This document shows positions 56,401 through 64,000 of a stretch of DNA of 64,000 nucleotides, piece after piece. The translations under genes were made by a program, and so were the position numbers. The notes beneath the pieces were generated by a model, which had not been told where the DNA came from, searched no databases, and worked only from the letters and a program-made list of their open reading frames with translations. Each line of letters starts with the position of its first letter. Position 1 is the first letter of the stretch. The DNA is from Mesaphorura yosii (Eukaryota > Arthropoda > Collembola > Poduromorpha > Tullbergiidae). Location: positions 25,893-89,892 of the forward strand of contig WIXG01000319.1 of assembly GCA_009869945.1 (NCBI GenBank), written 5' to 3'.

Positions 56401-58877
56401 AAACACAAACCAGAATCGTCTTGCTCAAATTTGCAGATCAGACGATTATGGAAAATATCCTACGTCAAATTTTCCAGAATTAATTATCTGGACTTTATTT
56501 GTCCCTGGAGAAGAGGTGGACGTTTCCGTCGTGCAAATAATAGCCCCACCATTGCCACCATTGAAATCACCTACGAATAGAAAAGATTTCAAACACAATT
56601 TGGAGCCAAGTTCATCGTGCTTTCGTGCTCCATTTTCATGCATTTAACTTTACGATTGTTTTTATGGCGCATGAAATTCAGAATATCGTAAAGTAAAGTC
56701 TTTAGTCTTTTTATCATCTCTCGCATCACCGCCCATTTAAAAGAGCTTAAAACTTTAAACTCCATTCTTGACGTGCAGACGAGACGTAAAAGTGCAATCT
56801 CTCCATGCAAAAAATGCTGGCTGAGGTATAAAGGATGCGATTTCTTTTTTATCCCGTGACTCGTCTTTAAATTTGAGAAATTATGGCGGCAGTAAAGTAC
56901 AGGCAATGGCAAAATGAGGAAGACGGTTGAATGAATTCACGACAAAACTTTCTCTTCTGCTGCCGCTGCTCGTTCTAGCTATCGCGTTCTCCAAACAAAG
57001 TTCATCTAAATCCGCAATGGCAATACGATACTGATTACTGAAATTATAAGGAGTACGAAGACGAAGAAGACGGCGTGTGAAATGAATGACCATATGTCAG
57101 GATAATTCCTGCTTGCTTGCTGTGAGGTGCAAGTAAACAACCATGACTTGACTTTTGTCAGAACTTGTTCACATTTCTCACAACTGCCGTGCCAAAAATG
57201 ACCATTCATCTCGCATTTCACTCCTCCAGCCATTGAATGCATGCATGCAGGCATTGGCAAAAGAACTTGTGCAATTAGAATCAATCTTCGTTTTAGGTCA
57301 TCTTCATCTCTCTTGTTATTTCCTACGTTGTGACGAATGTGAAAAATACAACTCGAATATGCTTTGGTCTTATGCCCGATCACACAAATGCAAGCACCAC
57401 TTCGAAACCACCGAACACAATTAGCAACACAAACATTTCAATTGGCAACTGGCGTTTGCGTTGCGTTTCAAACATTTTTCTTGCTGGCCTGGCCTTCCCT
57501 CCCACTTGAATCCTGTGCAGTGCCGTTTCATTGGATTTCATGCGCATTTGGCTTTGACATTTTTGCATCATGAGTGAATTCCAATTTTGTAACCTCTTTT
57601 TTTGAACATTATCGTTAAATCTGTCGACGTTTTTGGATCAAGTTTTAAAACATGACCATAAATTATTCGCCAAACCCGAAAAGTAGCATAAAATGGCAAT
57701 ACGAAAAATGTAGCCAACACGTTTGTCGTTCGTAAATTGACTGGAGGGTTGAAACAGCAATGAACTGAATGAACTCGTCAGCACGTCTTTATGTGTTTCT
57801 TGATATCATTTCATTATAACACGCCATAAAAAGTAAAATGAACCGGCCGGCAATTTTTGGTTATGCTGGACTGGAAATGAACTCCAGTGAACCCTGAGCG
57901 TAGTCAGTCGAGGCAGCCAGGCAGCGAGTACGCTGTAACTTAATTGTTTTCCTTAACCTACACTATACAACAATGTAAAAAGTATTTCATGTATGAAGAA
58001 GAGTTTTTGTTGACTGAAAAGGTTTACGAACTTTGGTTTGGTCGTCGCGTACGCGGCGGCTCGTCGACCGACTCGGCCCAAGAAACTTACACAATTTAAA
58101 TGAGTATGAGAATTTTATGTTTTTTATTTTGCAATCTTTAAAAAAGACTGGATATTCAAGTTTTCTATTCTGTTTTTAATGTTGCTGCATTGCATTAGCA
58201 TTGCCCGATGCGACTCAAGCACGACAACAATGTAATACCTCGCCTCGTCTTGAATGATGATGAGTGCGTTCCCAGTTCGTAGGTACGGACCGTAGTTTCA
58301 TGAATTTTAACAAGGAAAAAGGTAGGCCAACCAGGACAGGTCGTAGTAACTGGCTGGGTTGATGAATCGTGGACTGTCATTACGTTTTTCGTTACGTAGA
58401 TGATGGCTCAACAAGTCAGTGTCGACGTGCTGAGTTTCAGGCACCCACTGATTGGATCACTGCTTAATTCGTTTTACAATGGAATTCTACTATTAGGAGC
58501 GGGAACCAATTGTCGACATATATTTGAACTGGACCTTGTTATCTTCTTTATAATTTCTATAAAATTGCAACTGCTTGCATCGCCGTCGTTCCATCGTTCA
58601 CGAATGCATAGCCATATCCCGTTTGATTAATAAGTTTCGTGTGAAGTGTTCGCTTGAATTCTATATGAATGTTGAAGATCACTCGGATTGATGAATGCTT
58701 CTATTTTTCTGTGTTTCAGGAAGGAAGCTGTTTCTAATCACCTGAAAACCCACACACTAAAGCAGTATTAAATTGAAGAGCCCAGTGGGCAAAAATAGTT
58801 TTAAGATCGTGAGACGCGAGTTTCTCAGCACCGTTTCATCTTCATCATAATCTCATCAGCCGCATTCATCTCACTGA

Positions 58878-61800
58878 ATGGAAAATAAATCACCTGGAAC
58901 AAGAAGAGTTCAACCTCAGCGCAAGCACAGCAACAGCAGTAACAACAATAAGATCAAAGACGAAGAGTTGCACGAAGAAGAAGAGGAGGCATCAGCAGGA
59001 GAAGATACCGGGAGTTCATTGACTTGCCACACTACTTCTGGTCCTCCTCACGCAAAGAGCACGATGATGATTAGTTCAAGTACATCAACTCCAGTTGGAG
59101 GAGTTGGAAATCTTAACCATGAAAGCCCTGGAGGCAATAATAATATTTCGCCAACAATTGTATCGCCCAACAACAATGGCAATCTCAGCATCGGTGGAGT
59201 CGGGGGCCTGTTGAATGGAGGAAGTCCAGACTCAACCACACATAATTCATCATCATCAACCGCGAGCACGAGCAGTGGATTTCACAGCAGCAGCGCGAAC
59301 CACCACCACAGATCGTCAACGTCCTCGTCCGCATCCAACAATACGAATGCCAGCAACAATGCCAACGCAAGCAACCAGACCAACATGTACAGCTTGAAAT
59401 GGAACACGCAGCTCCTCGCCCTGCAACGATCTTTAGCCAATTTGTGGGATAATGGCATCGGAACAGACGCCGTGCTTTTATGTCAGGGTGTAAGTTGACT
59501 GAATGTGAATGCTTGCTAATTATGTCGAATTTTGAGACCGATTAAGCTCATGTTGGATAATTTTGACAGGTTCCACTCCCGGTACACAAAATTATACTCA
59601 CCGCAGCCTCTCCGTACGTGGCGTCCGTAGTTCAAGTAAGTTCTTCGCCAAGGCATTCAACATTTAAAGGTCGAATTTGAATTCATGCGTCATGCTTTCT
59701 TTGTCGATGTAACACTCACGCACATTTCAGTGTGTTTAGCAAAACCTTGTCAGTTTTTAAAAACGTAGAGTCGAGTCTCGCCCGGCTCGAATTTAGGTCA
59801 GAAATTATATTTTTGGAACTGTCTCGGGTTTCCTCCATCCATTTCCTGCGAATGCAAAAACATTACGCTGCCAGTTACCAACAGAATTTTTCGTCTCTCG
59901 ACACGGGTCGTACTTTTCTTATTTACTTTGCTATTTGCTGGTTACGCATTCGGCAGAAAAGTAAGTCGTCATCACGAGAATCCTTCAAATTCGTAATCAT
60001 GAGGCTGGGATTAAAATAGAACAGCAACTTAGTTTCAGTCCACGGAACTGGATGGGCGAGTGGATGGAGTATCCAGATCTAGCCGAGCGCCGAGCCAGAT
60101 GAACTCTGCACACTTGCTCACATGAATTTTAGGACTGAGTCCAAAGTCTTTTCATGATTCCGAAATGAGCGCGAGGCAGACAGAAATACGTACACAAAAT
60201 AATGGATCCACGTGTAAAGTTTGCAATTTCTGATGTAGAAGCGAGCATTCCGCGAGCCGACCGACCCCGGGTTGAACTAACTTGTAAAAACAATTTTTTA
60301 TTTCGGGACACTATTTATAGACAGTGGTACCAATGGTATATTTCATAGCGTAATACTACGGTTGTTTCGATGTTCCATAGACGATGGTGGGGAGTGCACA
60401 CATGATGCCAGTGATCGTGCTCGACATTTCTGCAGAGGCTGGAAAGGCTCTCTTGAGCTTCTTGTACTGCGGAGAGGCTCACGTCCCTGTAAGTTATTAT
60501 AGTTATCAATTAGTTACACTATACTAATAACTATACTTACAGGTCACAATAATCCCACAACTCGTAGCTGGAGCCAAGTTTCTGGGGATCTCTGGATTTG
60601 GCGAACCTGTAAGAAAAATATAAATGAAACTTCGTCCTCATTCGCCAGACTTTTTATTCAATATGTTCACGCTCAACGAATTCACATGAAACAACGCAGG
60701 CAGTGTTCCAGGTTAACATGAATTCGGTGCTTTTTTCGCAGGGCGTGATCGAATCTTTAACCGGAATGGTACCTGAACAAGCAGCGTCGCCGTCCCCGTC
60801 TCAATCATCAATTCCCGAGAAATCATCAGCCGCATCGTCTTTTCGCAGCACAGATTCTCCTTGCTTCATGCGGACAGAGACTGGATCGCCACACCCGCAG
60901 CACAGTATCCCACAAATGCCGTTGCCCGTGATCCCATCAATTCATGGCGTCCATGTACAAATACCAAATTCTGTTCAGTACCAATTGTCGTCTGCCGCCG
61001 TCACTGCTGCAGCCGCAGGGCAAAATAACAAAAGCAAATCGCCCATGCTGGACCGTTCCAAGAACAACAGCTCTCCATACCCATCACAGCAGTACATCGA
61101 AAACTTGATTAAAAATGGCGGAACACCCGGAGCAACAATTACAAAGCAATTCAGCGGCAGCGGTGGAATCGTCAACTCAAAGAAGAACTCCACTAAGAAT
61201 CGAGTCTTCATTGGAGGTGGGACCAGTATACTCGACAACTTGCTGAAGAATCCAAAGGGATCCAACAATTCGAATGCAACATCGTTACGAGACTCAAATT
61301 ACAACGAAGGACCGGTCAATCTCTCATCGAATAACAGAAACGGAAATAAGAAGGACGACATCTCGCAATACGAAGCACAGGGTTATGCGGACAATGCGCA
61401 ACAGCGCGGATTCTACTACAGTCCATCGCACGGACATTTCGCGGATGATTCGTCCAACATGGATCAAGATGGCGATGCTGATGACGATGGCCCAATTCCT
61501 GCCCAGTTGCTGGAACCGAACGTTGAATACCGAATTGGCAATGAATTCACACCCGCAGCAGGCTCGGCTTCCCCAGCAGAACGGTTCTCTCATCACGGTC
61601 TTCCACTCATGCATCCAAATCCGCTGATAGATCTAGCCAAAGTCGCTTCGACCATGAATGCGATTGGTGGCGGCCCCAACAAGCGGCGAGGAGTCCCAAA
61701 AGCCCGTCCTCAACCTGCCGCCGTCAGCGATAACGGACTTGATCTGATCACATCCAGCGCTGGAAGACACAGCATTCTGGACCCAAGCTCTCCTCAGCCT

Positions 61801-62415
61801 CCGATCAAAATCAAAATCAAGAAGGCACAAGAACCGATCATTTGCGAAATATGCAAGAAGAAATTCAGTAACGCGTACAATCTCAGGGTGAGTTTTCGTC
61901 GATCATGTTTGAACATTCTGAGCCTTGACGGAACACGTGTTAAAAATGATATTGGCATTGTACAGGTTCACATGGAAGGTCACTCAGGACAAGTATTCGT
62001 ATGTTCAGTTTGTAGTCATGCTTCACGATCCCGCGATGCGCTCCGCAAGCATTTCGCGTATCGACATCGTGAACTTTGGTGAGTACCTAGTCTATTCTTT
62101 AATCTTATGCCTACGTTATCTTATACGTTAGCAAGGTCTATAATTGCGTTCGTGTCTTTGTTGTGCAGGATTTCTGGCATGTCAGCCTTCCGCAAGAACG
62201 TACCTGGGAGAAAACTGAGCATCTCAAAACCCAACGCAAACTCGATTTCTCCCAAGATGGACGAAGACGGCAATATCATAGAAGAAGCGAACAATAACAA
62301 CAATAACAACGACACAGACTCAAAGAATATTAACAATTACAACAATCTTATTCGCGGCGGGGGCGATGGAACGTTAACAATTTCAGAACTTCCGGAACAA
62401 ATAAAAGCCGAATAA
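58878..62415 (+). CDS. BTB/POZ and C2H2 zinc-finger transcription factor
   Basis: Seven coding exons (58878-59489, 59570-59635, 60381-60488, 60543-60608, 60742-61887, 61966-62078, 62169-62415) give about 785 aa. An in-frame TGA sits directly before the ATG. Residues 1-168 are Ser/Asn/Gly-rich. A BTB domain follows (about 170-284): MYSLKWNTQ, TDAVLLCQGVPLPVHKIILTAASPYV, PVIVLDISAEAGKALLSFLYCGEAHVP, then FLGISGFGEP. BTB domains dimerise and recruit corepressors. A long low-complexity linker, with an acidic patch near QDGDADDDGP, leads to two C2H2 fingers (about 651-697): CEICKKKFSNAYNLRVHMEGH and CSVCSHASRSRDALRKHFAYRH. Exon 6 ends two bases into a TGG codon completed by exon 7, and the tail is Asn-rich. 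The layout matches arthropod tramtrack/broad-complex-type regulators, but I cannot name the ortholog. The exon 2/3 intron is 745 bp, and the others are 53-133 bp. Confidence 0.9.
59636..60380 (+). other. Intron 2 of the BTB zinc-finger gene (745 bp)
   Basis: Lies between GTAAGTTC at 59636 and TGTTCCATAG at 60380 and interrupts the BTB domain. It is several times longer than the gene's other introns. An open frame at 59732-60019 inside it has no family resemblance and no matching splice phase. Confidence 0.7.
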
Positions 62416-63588
62416 CAAGTAAAATTTAAAACCGTATTAAAAGCGTACTTATACATACTCAACATACGCCTTAATTGAACACAGAGTCTGATAATAATTA
62501 GGAGATTATGAATAAGTATTAATACGTGTAATGAAATCATTGCGTCCTTTTTGCCTTAGAACGAAGGTATTCTCTTTTTGTTGTAACTTAACTGAAGGTT
62601 GTGTGAATTAAATTATTGTAGTTTAGAGTCTTTTTGTAAACGTTTGCCCACGCTTTTTATATCGTTAACTAGTGAAGAGCAACAAACTGTGTATTCTGCA
62701 ACACGTTATACGTATTTTATGTCTACTTAATCTTAGGTTACGATTAAATTAATGTAACAGTTCATTATTTATGCCTTTAACTTTAGCTGATAGCTGTGGT
62801 ATTCGATTGCACGAATTACTCCGGTGATTCGCTGCATATCAGAACCCAAATTGAACGAAAGTACCTTAAATGTTGTAGCATAGCTCGGATCATAGCTTTA
62901 CAAGGTAATTGTTGTAGTCATTGGGCCCGGTACTTGAACATTGTGAATAGTCACTGGTCACTGTATTCAACATGCAACGAACGAATAGTTTGTAGAAATT
63001 CGTACTTATTTTCACATCGCCGAATCACAGGGTGCTTGGATAACCGGAATTCTAGTTCTAATGCAGTGCATGGATTACGAGGACAGAAATATTTTTCTAT
63101 TTAGTGTGGCTACTCGAGCGTGAGATTGTTTGAATGTGAGTTTGCGGATGCGGCGGCTGCAGCTAACTTAACACTGTCTACAAACTAAAGTAAAAAGTAT
63201 TCGAGAATGCTAAAGACGGAAAATGAAATGTTTGAACTGTGAACGAAATGCGCCTTAAGATTAATTGGGTTAGTTTTAGCGAACCGGTGGTCGCGGTGGT
63301 GTTTTAATTAAAATAGAACTCTTATCGTATACTTAATTTTTTAGATTAGGACCCACAATTAATCGATATATTTTTTGTATTGACGGATATTAGAGTAATT
63401 GTGGTCGTTGTTTAATGTTTTAGTGACAGAACCCAAGATTATGCGATTATGCCTTGACATAAGCACAGAAAGCAATAATGGATTGGGATATACGATTAAA
63501 TTTAAGTGTTCCTTTTTATATTTTAGAAAATCGATCGTTTTTTTGAATAAATCCTGCTACATGCAACGTTTCATTTTTAGTGAATAAA
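62416..63588 (+). other. Probable 3' UTR of the BTB zinc-finger gene
   Basis: AT-rich noncoding DNA following the stop. Poly(A) hexamers AATAAA lie at 63546-63551 and 63583-63588, with a third near 63673. No other gene is supported here; the end point is uncertain. Confidence 0.45.
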
Positions 63589-63968
63589 TGCAGTTGTGAT
63601 TAATTAATGCATCGTCAAGTGCCAACAATATAGTGAACATGAAAGCGCTGTCTTTTTCTCGTTTCGAAGCAAATAAATGTCGTATGCACTGCACACTGGA
63701 GCATTGCTCATAAAGCCCCAGTGGTTATCCATACACTATTCGCTGTTACAAAACGCATTAAACCAAAATTCCTACAGAAATACATTAAATATCTCGACGT
63801 ATTGATGCAAAATGTTGTGCTGACTATGAATTGACACTAATTTTTGTAATTAGTTTGTCGATACATTAAATGTTGCGGACGCAATATTAAGTAAAAGATG
63901 GAAAGCCGGGTTGATGTGTGGTGTTGTTTTGATGGAGAGTGCGTGGCTGTGAGTTGTTCGGCACTTAC

Positions 63969-64000
63969 CTGGCACAGGAGGTACGGTGATCAAGAAGGCC
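63969..64000 (-). CDS. Possible 3' end of an exon from a gene off the right edge
   Basis: Reading leftwards from the window end, an open stretch (one frame gives AFLITVPPVP) runs into CCAG|GTAAGTGCC, a near-ideal splice donor. Only 32 bases are visible, so neither frame nor function can be fixed. No partner acceptor was identified to its left. Confidence 0.3.

Larger units (their letters stand above)
45422..58877. other. 13-kb gene desert upstream of the BTB zinc-finger gene
   Basis: No supported coding exon on either strand. Simple tracts occur (GA near 49765-49776, AATG near 52185-52201, GGAT near 53381-53401), along with many short recurring words (GGCAATGGC, GCAAATTG, GCCAGGC). An acceptor-like TGTGTTTCAG ends at 58720, so the stretch 58721-58877 probably belongs to the 5' leader of the BTB gene, with its first exon further upstream in this interval. 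Regulatory genes often have large noncoding flanks. Noncoding RNA genes cannot be ruled out. Confidence 0.5.

Overview
The window is nuclear DNA from a small-genome animal, most likely an arthropod. I infer this from GT-AG introns of mostly 60-110 bp, metazoan housekeeping genes, a quiver/Ly6-type protein, a BTB zinc-finger regulator and an AT-rich background. A non-insect hexapod such as a springtail, or a small crustacean, would fit, but the species cannot be fixed from the sequence. There are no bacterial, phage, CRISPR or clear transposon features. Exon coordinates were worked out by eye from splice signals, reading phase and family similarity.

Left part (1-10.2 kb): a large minus-strand gene (about 1,942 aa in four exons) encodes a Ser/Asn/Pro-rich scaffold. 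It has tyrosine motifs and a C-terminus that resembles the PEAK1/PRAG1 pseudokinase family. It is followed by about 18 kb (10.2-28.3 kb) with no gene I can support.

Middle (28.3-40.8 kb): a compact housekeeping cluster. On the minus strand lie an OST3/OST6-family (TUSC3/MAGT1) oligosaccharyltransferase subunit and, upstream of it, augmin subunit HAUS6. HAUS6 is head-to-head with plus-strand RFC3. RFC3 is tail-to-tail with minus-strand mitochondrial ribosomal protein L46, which is head-to-head with plus-strand dynamin-related protein DRP1. The genes serve N-glycosylation, spindle microtubule nucleation, DNA replication, mitochondrial translation and mitochondrial fission. They share promoter intervals and closely spaced ends rather than one pathway.

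Right part (41-64 kb): a small TATA-driven, strongly codon-biased secreted protein of unknown family; a Ly6/quiver-like surface protein with a 27-nt microexon; about 13 kb without a supported gene; then a BTB/POZ plus two-C2H2-finger transcription factor (785 aa, seven coding exons). The last 32 bases look like the end of a minus-strand exon from a further gene.

Most notable points: the TUSC3/MAGT1-like protein has Ser where the first Cys of the CXXC redox motif belongs; DRP1 has a recursive-splice-like junction at an in-frame 96-nt exon; the PEAK-like protein appears to lack catalytic motifs; and there is a perfect 22-bp palindrome in the left gene desert.
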